Source: Seriola aureovittata
Lineage: Eukaryota; Chordata; Actinopteri; Carangiformes; Carangidae
Length of the DNA: 64,000 nt
Direction: 5' to 3'
NCBI RefSeq assembly: GCF_021018895.1
Contig: NC_079372.1
Coordinates: 22,495,737-22,559,736 of the forward strand
The position numbers were made by a program, and so were the translations under genes. The notes beneath the pieces were generated by a model that worked only from the letters and a program-made list of their open reading frames with translations, was not told the DNA's origin and searched no databases. Shown here piece after piece: positions 37,025-49,925 of this stretch; positions within the stretch are counted from its first letter, which is position 1; the number at the start of each line of letters is the position of its first letter.

Positions 37025-40000
37025 ATGCACTCGACCTCCTCCTCATGCCGCTCCACTGCCAGACCACAGGTAAGACCTGGTTTCACTCCGCTGATCCCTG
37101 AACTGGGACTGACCACACGTAGCTGATGCAGTTGCTGATGTAGTACAGACAGAAGGGTTGAAATCTTTTGAAAGTAACTGAAGATTTTCTGCTTTTCTCA
37201 CTAGTGATACTTTATTAAATTGGTGCAATAGTTTCTTCTAATTCCTAGAGCACAGTAGGTCAGTTCAACATGCACATATGCAAACAATTGAAATGGACAA
37301 TACAATTCAACATATGGAGGATCAGTTTCCAACAATGAATAAACGAATGAATGATGAATGTTCAAGTTTATTGATATTATCATATGCATTAGAAGCATTA
37401 CAATGAAAAACTGAAGACTACCTCTATGCAGTGCACAGGACATTTGCTTATTTATTTTGTATTTAAAATAGTTATTTCTAGGAAACCTTGGAAATTATTA
37501 GGGAAGTATAAAGTATTTTGAAAAAAAGTCTCTTTGTAAACAGTTTGGATTTCGAACTGATGACGCACATGACGTTAGCTTTATGATCTGCTGATGGACT
37601 TCATTATTCTATGACCAAAATGATCCCAGTTTTGACCCTTGAGTCACTTAATAGCTTGATGGGGGAGGGGGAGATTTATGAGACAGATCTATTATAAATG
37701 TATAACTAATTTTATACAGTATTTCTAATGGAAAATGAATTAGGGTGGAAACTTTTTCATTATTAATTGAATACAACATTATTATTCTTTTAACATCTTT
37801 TTAGTCAAAATTAGACCAAATAATTTATAGATCATTTCAGGACTAAATGTGAAATAGCTGATTTGTCCAGAGCTTTCAATCACGTCTCTCAGTGAACAGA
37901 GTTATGATCATTTACTCACTTGTCATATTTCACTTCAACAAAATGTCTGTATTCAGTCCACTGAGGCTCCGTCCATAGAATAGAATTTACAGTTTGACAC
38001 CAGTCTAGTTGCTGGATGGGGTCATGATAGTTTTCCCATCTAAAACAGGGTCAAAGGTGAGGGAAAGGCTGGAACACGTGCTGGACTCTTGTACGTTTAC
38101 TACATATCCAGTCTGATACAATATGATTACATAAGAAATCATGTCCATAGTGTTTCTTCAGTTACCTCACATTCAGAACAAAATCAGGGAAGTTACCATT
38201 GATCCTGACTCTTTATTATAAAGAGCAGGGCCAGGCATTTAGAAACACTGGTGTCAGAGTACTGCAAGATAACCAGGCATTTTCACATTCCCTGTTTTTT
38301 GTACAGGACAATTTTCTATTTCCACTGCTGTTTCAAAGCCCATAACTCAAGGCAATTTTGGCAATTTTAGACAATGACATGCAACAAAGTTAAGGTGGAT
38401 GGTTGCCCACCAGAGTGACACAAGTGCATGAATTTAATTGATCAGGGGCTTGGAAAGAAAAAAACACCAAACCTTTTGCATGTTGCATGTTTTGTGTTAA
38501 AGTTGTGTATTGAGATTTTTCTTCTCATCCTCAGGTGTTGTGCGTTCAGATGTGTATGTTCTACTGTGCCATGTGCCTGGCCGGCTGGCCGCTTCCCTCG
38601 GAGGCAGCCAGACTCCGCTGCGGCTCTGATCTCCTCAGTGACCTCATATTTGTGTGTGGGGATCGTGGAATCTATTTAGGTGAGTCTATCTTGATCTTCC
38701 TTGATCCACCTAAGGAGCTGCCAGTGAGATTTAGACTTTTCTTCTACACAAGTTGAAACTGTTATGAGGTCACCAACATCTTTAGGATCCGTCCTCTGTA
38801 AACTGGAATGCAGGTGAATACAAGAAGAAATTTTAGGTATAAAGAGATCATGAACAAATCTGAACACAATCCCATGTTGAAGCTGACACTATGCACAATA
38901 ACAAGCTGAAGTTAGGGACTCTCTTAAAAGTGCAACATGTCTTAGAAAGCTTCTCAAATTTTGCCAATCCATTTTTCATTTTTCACTTTATATACAACTT
39001 TATTTGACCAGGGCCTCGTCCCACTGCATGCACAGACATCCACTGGCTCCCCATGGGGGATTGATCTTTTCCTATAGTGCTGTTGTATCACTGACTGAAG
39101 ATACTGACCACAGTTTTTTTTATGCACATACAGACTACAGGTTTCCCAGTCATGAGTCATATTGTCATTAGGGGACATATTATGATGTTTGCCTGGAACA
39201 TAAATAAACTGCTTGTTCACAGGACGCTCAAAAAGCGATGTGAGTAAATAAACTGCAGGATTAGAAGATAAGATGCAGCCAGCAGGAGTGTGAGCATCCA
39301 GTAACATATCAATACAGAGTCCTCTCAGCAGCAGCATACAATAACAGTATATTAGTATTATAGTATATATTATTCATCATGAGAAGACACAAATGAGCTG
39401 CTTGCTGCAACAGGGATCAAACACTTCATACTGTAAGGCCGTTTTGCAGCTTTTAATTTGAAAAGATTATTATCAATAGAATATTTCCCCTACTGCACAC
39501 AGATCCTTACCCAGAAGCCCTTTCACCTGATTACCTTTCCCCTGTTCTGACCAAGGCCACCTTCTCCATCTGCTATCAGAGTGGTGGCAATCCACCAAAA
39601 TGGTTGTGTACCAACCAGAACACTGTGCCTCAGTGTGTGATAGCTTTGTTGTTAAAACACTTGTTATCTGAGGCCGGTTCAGCTTTCACATTAATAACAG
39701 AAGAAGGTGCAGAAAGGGAGGAACAGCAGTGGAGGAGCAGAGAGCCTCTCAAATAATACAAAAACAGACAATTCTCAGTATAGACTGTATTGTCCTGTGA
39801 GGTTATGGCCCATTTCATACAGATATCAAACAAGATTATGCTTGAAAGTCTTTACAAGCTCTAATCCTTCAAGAATATATTGAGATTTTTCACTGGTTAA
39901 TTGAAGATTAACTAGATGAAAAGTCAATAGAGTCCATCAGGTTTCATCAAGACGTTGTTATGCCTGGAGCCATGCAGCTTGTGTAGCTAAAAATACCAGT

Positions 40001-41903
40001 TTTAGCAAACTGAAAAACATATGGTATGAGGATAACCTTGTAGAGAAGTTGTCACAATCAACACAAAACGTTCACTAGTGGCACCTACAACGTAGAGTGG
40101 CAGCTGAAGAAGATATCCTGACAACTGTTTCATGATTTTTAAAAAATTTAAGTCACATTATTCATTAATCACATTCAGGCTCTGCTCCCTTTTGATTTTT
40201 ATGACCCAATGATCTTTCCTACAGTGCCACGTTTTAGATTTCATTTCAGTTCTCTTACTTCCAACAGCTACACCATCAGTGTGGCTGTTTTGTCCAGCGA
40301 ATTTAACTTTGCATTGCAGTGTGTGATGAATCAGTAGAGGACGCTTTGTCCAAAACATTGCATGTCTTGGCTTGAGTGGCCTCATGAGACCTGTTTTTCT
40401 TTCTGAAAGTAAGGAAGGTTTGACATGAGCTTCTTGTTTACCTCTGCAGGTAAAGGTACGTGGTCTGGTTATGGTGCTCGGCCCAGAGGGAAGGGGATAG
40501 TGGATCAGTGTTGCCGGCCAGCCGGCTGTGAACTTCAGCATCTGGAGATGTACTGTGCCAAACCAAAGATCCAGCAGCACATCACAGCTTACCCAGCCAC
40601 AACAACAGCAGCACACACTACTACACAGCTGGACGTGGTAAGAGCTACAAGCTACTAACTACACTTACTAGCTTTTTCCACATCTGTCAAATGCACTTCA
40701 TGGTCCTCAGCATTGCCTGGATTTGAATTTCCTTTATAATCAAGCCATTCACATCCACAGCAAGACTGTCCTTGAAATAAGGTTATGTCCACACTGCTAC
40801 GTTTTAGTTTTACAACACATCTCTTTTTCTACGTTTACTCCTGTCAACACTACTCTGGAGTTTTCAAGGACCTAAATCTGAGACTTTCAGAAGTGCTTCC
40901 AGCCCCGTTGTAGTTTGAAAACTCTGCAGTTGCATTGTAGTCTGGACGGGCAAAAACAAAGAGCTTGGAGACGATGACATAGACACCCACAGTTGCTTCC
41001 TAATTGGTTCTTATTACCCTGGACTACCAGTGGGGAATGCAACATGGATAATGAACTGCAAGAGTCACTGACCTTGTCTTTGCTAGCAGCTGTTGTGCAG
41101 TTAGATTAAATTGTATTATAAAGCTACAACTGTCTTTGCTGTTCCTCGGTCGTAGTATTTTCTGTAACTAACCAACTGCAGAGTAGACAATCTGCTTCCT
41201 GTTTATACTGGCACGTGCATGGTCAGTTTACGTGAATGGTCATTTGATATGTGTTAGTATGAACAGATGCTATTATTAAAACGTAGCAGTGTGGACATAG
41301 CCTAAATCCAGGGTTACAATCTCCCCTAAATTATGACCAGTTGTTATCACATGACCAGAGCTCAATGTAATGACAAATAAAACAGAGTTAAGAATATGTT
41401 GTCGAGCTCCGTTGCTGTCTACAGTGCGGTCCAGTTAGCATGAGGCAACAAACCTCCACAAGAAGCAAAACTGTGAGAATCAGTTAATCAATTATCTCAG
41501 AGAAACACAATATGACAGACATATAAAGTGTAAGATGGAAACATTAAATGTGAAAGTAGTGACTTCAGTAACCACAAAACACCACAACAATTTGATATCA
41601 ATGATAAATCCTAGCTGATCAGTGCAAGGTTACCCACTATAGCCAAGCTGTCCTTGAATCAACTCATTTTTTCCTATCTTTGTGTTGCAGGAACAACAGT
41701 TCCAAGCAGTATTTCACAAGAGACTTGTAGAGCACCTGGGAACTCCCAACAGTCCAAAGAGGGACGCATCTAGAAGGAAAACACAGCCTTCAGGCCAACG
41801 GAAACGCAAATCATCAAACAGGAGGAATAACATAGTGAACACATCCAGCAGGCCTCCCGCAGCCTCTGAGAGTCCCCTTCCAAGAAAGAGACTTGAGTCT
41901 TGA
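37025..41903 (+). CDS. igf3: Insulin-like growth factor 3 (fish gonadal IGF)
   Basis: Four coding exons: 37025-37069, 38535-38679, 40450-40637 and 41691-41903 (TGA). Phases agree and the preprohormone is 196 aa. A hydrophobic signal segment (VLCVQMCMFYCAMCLAGW) spans residues 16-33. The B domain follows with LRCGSDLLSDLIFVCGD, then a short C region with GKGTWSGYGARPRGK, the A domain GIVDQCCRPAGCELQHLEMYC, a D region and a basic E peptide ending PLPRKRLES. All six insulin-fold cysteines are present. Igf3 is known only in fish, is expressed mainly in gonads and, in zebrafish, relays FSH signals to spermatogonia through the IGF1 receptor. The Thr-rich stretch (TTTAAHTTT) in the D/E part is unusual. 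Intron 3 contains a MITE. Confidence 0.95.
40781..41302. mobile_element. hAT-like MITE in igf3 intron 3
   Basis: Terminal inverted repeats of about 24 bases (GGTTATGTCCACACTGCTAC at the left; GTAGCAGTGTGGACATAGCC at the right) differ at one position and enclose about 520 bases without coding capacity. The class is inferred from size and end sequence; target duplications were not clear. Confidence 0.7.
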
Positions 41904-42160
41904 CCTCTGATCTCATGAAGAGCTGCATATTTATAGTTACTGGATTGGACCCAGCAAGTTGGAAAGTCTGATTCTGACTGTTAAGAAATTCTCTGGATAA
42001 CAGTGGCGGAAAATCACTCCAGAGCACCAGATTATGAACAGATTTGGAGCTGTCATGTGAAGTAATACACCCACTGGCAGCCATATTGGATCGCCTCAGC
42101 TCCAGGAAAAAATTCAACTGCTCTCCCTTATCCATGAAATCCATCCACACTCTTTTAGCT

Positions 42161-42600
42161 TTAAAGGTCCCATATTTTACACTTTTCTGGTGTAATTTTA
42201 AGTTTTGATATCCATAAGAAGATATATGTTTGGTTTTCAGTACCTGTTTCAATTGGTTTTTTTCATGCTTCTGTTTGGAGCTCAAGCAAGAACAGTTTTG
42301 GTTTTCTTCTGAGTGGCTGACTGTTTTCTGAGTGATGCACAGCCAGGCCAACCACAGGTATGGTGGGTCCAGGTGGGCGTGGCTTGGGGCATTGGTGAGT
42401 GTGGTGACTGCTTTGTTGTGACATCACAAAGTTGCAGAAGTCCTAATGGCTTGTTTTAAGGCTCAGTTTCTGAAAACAGGCTGTGTGCATTCTCTGTGAA
42501 CTGAGCACTTTGATACTTTGACAGTATTAATATAAAACCTAGACCTGCTTTATAATCAAACAACACATGTACATCACTTTATACAATATGGGACCTTTAA
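42161..42600. mobile_element. Non-autonomous MITE, copy 2, with TTAA ends
   Basis: Perfect 16-base inverted ends, TTAAAGGTCCCATATT and AATATGGGACCTTTAA, bound a 440-base element without coding capacity. TTAA at both borders is what piggyBac-type insertions leave, so a piggyBac-related MITE is the likely class. It lies in the 3' region of igf3, possibly inside its long 3' UTR. An older copy lies at 23366-23873. Confidence 0.75.
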
Positions 42601-43665
42601 ATGTGTATATTACAAATCACTTCTAATAGCTCTTTACTTGACTGGCCTGCATCTATCAACCTGGTAATGTTTATCCCACGATGGTCTTGGGCTCATGGGA
42701 AACGGTGTTTGTTACAAGCTGTGAGCTAAACAAAAAACAATGCATTTTTAACCATCCCCGTCTAGACAAATGGAGTGTGCCACTATTGGTTTTCATTAAT
42801 TTCCTATATTAGAAATTACAATTTGAATGTGTACAAAGATTTCCTGGTTGTTCTGGTTTCTCGTTATTTATCAGGCCTTTTCCACTGCAGTAACTTACAG
42901 CCCTGAGGCTTCCAGTCATTTCAGTCCCTAGTGAGGATTTGGCATGACGTTCATCATGTGTTTCCAGTTTATTTAAAACAGTAGTAATTTATTTGAAAAA
43001 AATGTTAACACATTATCATGTCTGTGTCATGAATGTGTTAGCAACCAGTGACTTATTTAGATATTTAGCAAACATGTAGCATTCATTTGGAGTTGTATTC
43101 CCTCTCCTTTAGCTCTGTTTTTGGTCTCCACCACCTCCGAAGAAAAATATCAGACTCTTCAGCTGCTAAATGAACCACTATGTTCACCAGCTGGTCTCTA
43201 ACTGTGTATGTCTGCTGTTTGCTGCTGGACAGGGACCTGACAGTGGCATGTTATGTTAGGTTCCTTCATTTTGGTTCTATTTTTGACAAAGAGCTAGCCA
43301 ATCATGATGTCACTGAGATGCTAGCTTGTTAGCCACTGTAGCTAATGATATTTTCTCATTAGTCTGTTTTACTTTATTTTTCACTTTTTAATTTTTTGTT
43401 TTTCTTTATAGCACTTTGACTAAATGACAGTAGCTGTACCCTGAGTTTTGGATACAGACATTAGGGCAGAATGTACTGAAGACGTTTGTGGACTTATTGA
43501 ATGGTTCTGACTGAGCTTATTTCTATTTGTGTTGTAATGATTTTTTTTTATGTTTCCTCTGTCTGAGATTATCTAGCATGTTGTTTATTGTTTTAAATTT
43601 TGTGTATGAACATGTTTAATGTAAAAGACTTTGAATACATTCATTATTTATTTCACTATGACTGT

Positions 43666-43671
43666 AATAAA
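43666..43671 (+). terminator. Possible distal polyadenylation signal of igf3
   Basis: AATAAA about 1.76 kb after the stop codon. If it is used, the MITE at 42161-42600 is part of the 3' UTR. Assignment is tentative. Confidence 0.35.
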
Positions 43672-44969
43672 TATCAAAACAACTGTGGATTCATATTGTT
43701 AAAAAACTTGGTTTGAGCCGTTCTTCCTCTGGTGTTTTTCACTTGGCAGGGTTTTGAATTGCAAAAATATTTTATAACAATACAATATTCCAAAAAATGT
43801 GAACTTTTGTTTTGACAAAGAGTGGGTTTCATAAACCACCGAATCATTTTACTTTGACATGGTCGAAATGATCATCTCGTTCCAAGAGTTGTGAAGGCCA
43901 TCTCCTCCCTGTGTGTACAGCTGCTGATAAAACAAAAGGCTCCTCTATGCTTCATAAGCATTATCTCAGTTTTCATTGAGGGGGGGCATAAGCACCGATA
44001 CATCCACAGTATCAGCTTCCGGGTCCGAGCCCACACGGAAAATGGCGAGCAACCACCTGCGAAAGCGTACAATAGGGCCCAAATTTATTTGATTACAAAG
44101 TCCAGGTTGGTGTTAGGTTGCATCAGCAGCAGGGACTAAGCTGCTGTGAGTTGTGTCGCCGTCAGGGCTCTGGCTGTCAGGCCCAAGTGGCAAACTGTCG
44201 TGACGTTACTCATTGATTTGTGAACTGCAAGGCTATTGCACTGCAGGCACATAACTAGGAAATTCCTTAAGAAACTTTGCAATTCTACAGCTCAGGAGAC
44301 AAAACTGTGATTTTGTATATAATCCTCATGAAGGAGGATTTACTGCAGGTCTGTTCCATTATACTTCATTAGTTTCATCCAGGTTCATCTAATACATATA
44401 TATGAATTAAAACTAAAAAATCATGGACACTTACAAATGCTAAAACAAATCAGCCCTTTATTTAAAGTTTACCTAATATATAGCAACACTAAATAAAATG
44501 CATTCCTTTGAACAGAATGGTAATGGGGTTAATGGGGCAGAAATAAGTGACTGCAGATTGCCTTAAAAAGGTTCAATGTGTAACTGGTGCAAGATGTCCT
44601 GAACAGTCCGTCTCATCTTGTAATAACACTTTGTTCCTCAAGAGGTGATAGTGAGTCACTGTAGCGCGATAAACTTATATAACTTACTAGTAGAACGTGA
44701 GGTACAGGAGAAACTTGTCACCTGGAGGGAGAGAGAGAAACAGAGAAAGGTTTCAAATATTAATGTTAATATTTGTGTATGAATTTAGTACACACACAGC
44801 AGTGCCATGAAAGCAGCTGTTAGGTCATAAACTCTGCCTGAATTACACCTTATCCTAGAGAAAGTCCCTGGTGGGAAGCACCTGTTGGGAAAGAATACTA
44901 GAGATGGCTGTTGGACAGATCAATCAGTGCATTTAGAAATTCTCACTTTTTTACATTGTATTATTCTGC

Positions 44970-45300
44970 AAGCTTATAAATCGTTAAATTCATTCATCAA
45001 TGAACAATGTCAGCAAGCTATCTGCTAATGCTAGCTGCTTATGTTAGCAAGCTAGCACCCCCCACTTGTTATTTTGGAATCTTGTGAAATCAATGAAATC
45101 ATTAAATTCATTCATCAATGACCAATGCCATTATCATTTATTGCAATTCTATATCATTGTGAGCATTATAATTGTTATCAATACCATCATTATTTTTGCA
45201 ATTATTCAGAAGAATACTAATGCCGGCTGCTAATGCTAATGCTAGCTAGCCCCACACTTGTTATTTTGCAATATTGTGAAATCGTTAAATCATTATAGGA
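44970..45300. repeat. Degenerate local tandem repeat
   Basis: The phrase 'aaattcattcatcaatga' occurs in two successive units, each followed by 'gctaatgctagct' and then 'cacttgttattttg'. A third partial unit starts with 'gtgaaatcgttaaatcatta'. Units are about 115 and 185 bases long. Confidence 0.65.
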
Positions 45301-46017
45301 CCATAATTTAAAAACAATGAACATCATGTCGTATTGGAGAAAACTTCAAACTAGCGATTCAGACCATAAACACATAACGAAAACGTTTACTGAGGTAATA
45401 AATCGAGTGACAAGTAGAGTCCTTTTCCCATAGACTTCAATACAATCTGATCCATAGTTTACCACACTCCACCAGACCCAGCACACGGTACACGTGCACA
45501 GCATAGCGGGGTCTAACAAAGCGCCAATGTAGGATAAGGCTGGCTGGAAACTTGCTTTGACCAAAGAGACTTTGCTTAAACAAAATGGACAAACTTGTGA
45601 TCAGAAATCCAAAAACACGCGCTCATTGGGCTACCTTTTCCACATCAGTAAAGTAACAAGTAATTTAGGCTCTGTTTTTGCAGAATGTTTATTTTGGGCA
45701 TGATGGTGGGACATTCAACTTGTCAGGGCCATGACCAGTAGAAACATCAATTGGCGTCTGTGGAGAGGGGGGTGTTGTGTTGTAGAGGAAGTAGTTGCCT
45801 TTATTTGTGACCAGGAACAGTATACAGTTAAAAATTATTGTATTTCAGCATTGTGAGGAAATTCAGAAACAAAAAGTTAAGAATGGACCAAGTAAACACT
45901 GAACACCAAATAAATCTCCTTCACAGAATAATGGGTAGGTCAGTAATGTGCATTGCTAATGTTCTCAGACGCACCAGCTAAAGCGTGAACCAACTGGTAC
46001 ACAGCTTCCTCTTCTGA

Positions 46018-46258
46018 ACAGCCAGGGCTGGAAGCATTATGTTTTCAGGTGTAAACGCGATATCCCAGTAACGCCGTGAGGGAATTTCTTCAAATTTGGC
46101 ACAAATCTCCTCTTGGATTCACAAAACACACACAACTGTACACTAATTATGACACAATTTAACTCTAAATGTCTATAAGGATTTTTTTATCCAAAAGGTC
46201 AAAGGTCAACTTATCTGTGACATGGAGTAAACAACCACGAGGCGGTAATTCTAGTTAT
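46018..46258 (+). repeat. Dispersed teleost repeat, internally deleted copy
   Basis: Same start ('cagccagggctgg'), core ('atatcccagtaacgc', 'cttcaaatttggcac', 'aaggtcaaaggtcaac') and end ('gaggcggtaattctagt') as the copy at 34634-35105. Confidence 0.75.
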
Positions 46259-47569
46259 GTTAACAACAGATTCGTCGTAGGTTTCTCGCAGCCAGCTTCA
46301 TAGTAATAAGATGCAGAAACTGCTACAACACAGAAGGAAATGATTCAGCTAACTGCTGGTTAACAGTCACACCACAGAGATTTCCTATGAAATTACAGTC
46401 AAGCTAACAAAGTCCCCGATAACATAGTGACGACAAGTATTTACAGATTACAACAAGTATTTAAACAGAGGTTATTACAAGTCAGCCCACTTACTCTCGT
46501 TTTTTAATTGCCTAGTATCCATTATCATTGTGTACAGAAGCTTTTATTGAGTGACAGATATAATTAGCTGAGGTGCTGATTTGGGTGTCAGCGGGCTGGT
46601 CAAGTTCTTCTCAGGCAGAAAGGTGTTTCTGGCCTTTTGACCCACAACATAGTAACAGCTGTTCAGAGTCACCTTGATAAGGAAGTAAGGGAGAGCTTTC
46701 TCCTTGTGGCTGCTTGCGTCACAGTCAGATAGTATTATTCACTCCCATCTCTTCCCATGCGGAGCTGCTCTAAGAAATCCCCCACTCACATTTGATCTCA
46801 TGGCCATGAGTGAGCTGCTTTTGTCAGACAAAAAGGACAAATGTAACATGTTGCACAAATTATATATTTGACAAGATTAACAAGTCTGTGATGAAGGAAC
46901 CATGTAACTTTCATCAGGAACAGTTGATTTACAGCATAATCGCCCTTTCTGGTTTTCTGTTCTAACTGGTTCCAGCAAGTTTCATATAGAGAAGTACAGA
47001 TACACCTTTCATGCAGACTTCAAGGTCTGAAATCTGGAGTAAATGACATGAGTGTTCCTCACCTCTCTGCAGCTGCATTCACTCATTTCAGTTCCACTGT
47101 CTCGCAATGTGACCAATGAGCAAGTCTATTATTATAAACAATGCCTGCTTTTTTCTGTGCTCAAAGCCTGTTATTTCTATAGAGTGTCAACAGGCCCACC
47201 TGCCTCTGGCTACAGAAGCACAGTCAAGGCTGCTGATGCTCCTTTTCCTGCTGCTGTATCAGCAGAGTCACATCTGCAGCAGAGCAGCTGTAAACACAGC
47301 GACAAGCTGCCGGGCGAACAGCCAGCACTCGACCTGGACCAATAACACATTGTGTAAACACATCAACAACAGAGCTGACAGCATCAGTGCTTCTGGTGAT
47401 TTGTATTTAGGCTTTAAAAACGATAATGTGGTTTTCACTAGTGAAGATTATCCCGGTGAACAAAACGTATGTCACAGAGTTTACTTTATAATTCAACAAG
47501 CAATGTAAAAATCCCATTGGCCTTTTGTTGATGCAACCAGGGTGATGCACATTGAGACATGCATGAGGG

Positions 47570-47668
47570 GCAGTTTTAGGTTCAGTATCGTGCACAAGAA
47601 TACTTCGAAATGCAGACTGGAGGAGCAGGGGATCAAACCAGTGACCCGCTCTACCTTTGGGAAAGAAG
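47570..47668 (-). mobile_element. tRNA-derived SINE fragment
   Basis: On the minus strand it shares a B-box-like 'ggtttgatcccc', 'tgctcctccag' and 'acttcgaa' positions with the element at 61229-61492, in reverse orientation and truncated. Confidence 0.6.
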
Positions 47669-49654
47669 AAAGAAAAGAAGCTCTGGATGTCTGGCAATAT
47701 TCATCCCTAGATAGATACACAAACCAGATGGAACTCTTAATAAAACAAAACTCAGCAGCAGCTCAATCAGCAGCATTTATACACATACCCAACACTGAAT
47801 GTACACTACACAGTGATGACAACAACAGTGCTTAACAGAAAAAAAAAAAAGTACAGTCTGAACTGGTATTACATTTTGTTCCTCACAGCGAGATGACAGT
47901 GAACATCCCCCTCCGTCCTGTCTGTAGTGCTGGACTGAGATTCCTTATCTGCAGTGTTCATGTTTGATTAAGCCAGTGGGACAAACTGGCCTCCAACCAC
48001 CAACCACATGCTTAGTTTTGTTGCCGTCAACACAGGACAGTGTCTGTCTGGCTGTCTACACTGGACCTTCAGTGCAGGTGACAGCAATCACTAGTTCAGG
48101 AGCTGTTACTGTCCCAAAGAAAGAGACATTTTCGAGGATGTCCCTCTGCCAGCATCCTAGTGCGGTGAAGGTTCAGCTCCCTAGAGGGCAGCATTGTTCA
48201 CACTATATTCACAGACTGGAAGTGACTACACTATTTCCACCTCTGTAAACTTCCTCTACTTCAGTGAGTCATATTAAGAGTTACCATCTGTGCAATTCCT
48301 GCTATGATTTTTTAACTTGACTTATATGGTGATGTAATTTAACACATTTACCCACATTACATGTTAGTGCACATCACCCAATGCTGGAAAACTCAAAATA
48401 CCTAATACATGTGGAGATCCACACCTTGGTACACTGATGCAACATCACACTCGAACCTCTCGGTGCTATTTCAAAGGTAGAAAAACTCCCAGTGCTTCAA
48501 CGGTGTAGTTGGCTTCTCAGCTCTGAGTTTTAGTATATCTTCTTAATAAATAGCCAGTTACCCAAATACAAAAACATAAACAATGCAGCATGCATCTGAA
48601 TTCAACACTAATTGGTCTGTTTGTGTCATTGTCAAAGCTGTTGTAGCCTATGAGTCGTGCAAGCATCATAGGCTATTACGCTGGCGGGCTCTGTCTTACA
48701 TGACCTGTCAGTATGCTAACGGTTAGCTGTCATGCCGTAGAGACAGTCTGTCTTTTTTCGAAGAGCTCCAGGAGAAACTGAATTAGCTTCTTTTGTTACA
48801 TCACCTTGTTATCAAGGGAAACCAGATACAAAAAGCCTGTGTAGGTCAAGTTGCTATAAAATGAGGTGACTGGATTGAATTAGAGTTCAGACAGTGTGGA
48901 GGATCTTATTTGGATGTAACTTGCCCTTCTGCCAACAGTGTTTTGATGTGCCTGTGGGGGAGACTGTCACTGTCAGAAATTCCCAATGTCGATTTAGAAT
49001 TACAAGGTGGAGGCTGGAATATCAGAGTTCCCACTTGGCTGCTTGTAATTATGTTTTAAACAATATGACATGAATATAACACATAACAGTGCACCAGCAG
49101 AGGTAGAGAAGAGGAAGACTGTGATCTGGTTAACACGGATGTAAATGATGCAGGATTTAAAACACTGCAGTGAATATGAATGAATATGACAATAACAGTA
49201 GTGCACAGTTGATAGTGATTAATCTGGGTACACTGTTAAGATTAGTAACACAGATGATAAAGTGTGAGGAGCAGAGAGTGGCTCATCTTCAGAAACATTT
49301 TTTTAGTCACTTAGTCTTTTGACCTTTCTTTTATCTGTTGCTTTCATAACTTCTTCCAGACATCTCTGTTAAATTAAACGGAAATGACACGACAGTTCAT
49401 TTGATGAACAACTGGCCTCCTGCGAAGACATTTTAGTATTTTTGTCCTGAAGCTCTTATTCTTTCAGGTTTGGTCAGGTTTAGGCACAAAAATGAGCCCT
49501 ACCTCCAGTCATTGACTTTATGCCCATAAAACACAGGGGAACAGACTTCTAGTGTAACTAGAATCACCACCTCGTTGTTGTTTCCTCCACCAACCAGTCA
49601 AGTTGCAGGAAATATGATCACAATCTTATTCTTGAGTCACAGCATTGAAAATGA

Positions 49655-49925
49655 CACTGTTTTTGCAGAACTTTATGATGTCTCAGTGAAGTTGACCTTT
49701 GACCTTTTGGATATTAAATGTCATCCCTTCACCATCTTATCCCATTTGACAGTTGCGTAAAAATTGTTTCATAAGTAGTGTGTGAGTTATAGTGATCACA
49801 CAATGATCTTTGACCTTTGACCAACAGATTCTAATCTGTGCATCCGTGAGTCCAAGTGAATGTCTGTGCCAAATTTCCCTCAAGATGTTACTGAGATATC
49901 GCGTTCATGAGAATGGGACGGACGA
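49655..49925 (-). repeat. Dispersed teleost repeat, minus-strand copy
   Basis: On the minus strand it reads through 'aaggtcaaaggtca', 'atatctcagtaaca', 'aaatttggcacaga' and similar parts of the copy at 34634-35105. Confidence 0.7.

Noticed and set aside
41770..42351. 193-codon minus-strand open frame after igf3
   Set aside because: It spans the antisense of the last igf3 exon and part of a MITE, so it cannot be one real gene.
47052..47508. Overlapping plus-strand frames of 97 and 130 codons
   Set aside because: No splice signals, promoter or recognisable domain; two overlapping frames are open at once, which points to chance.
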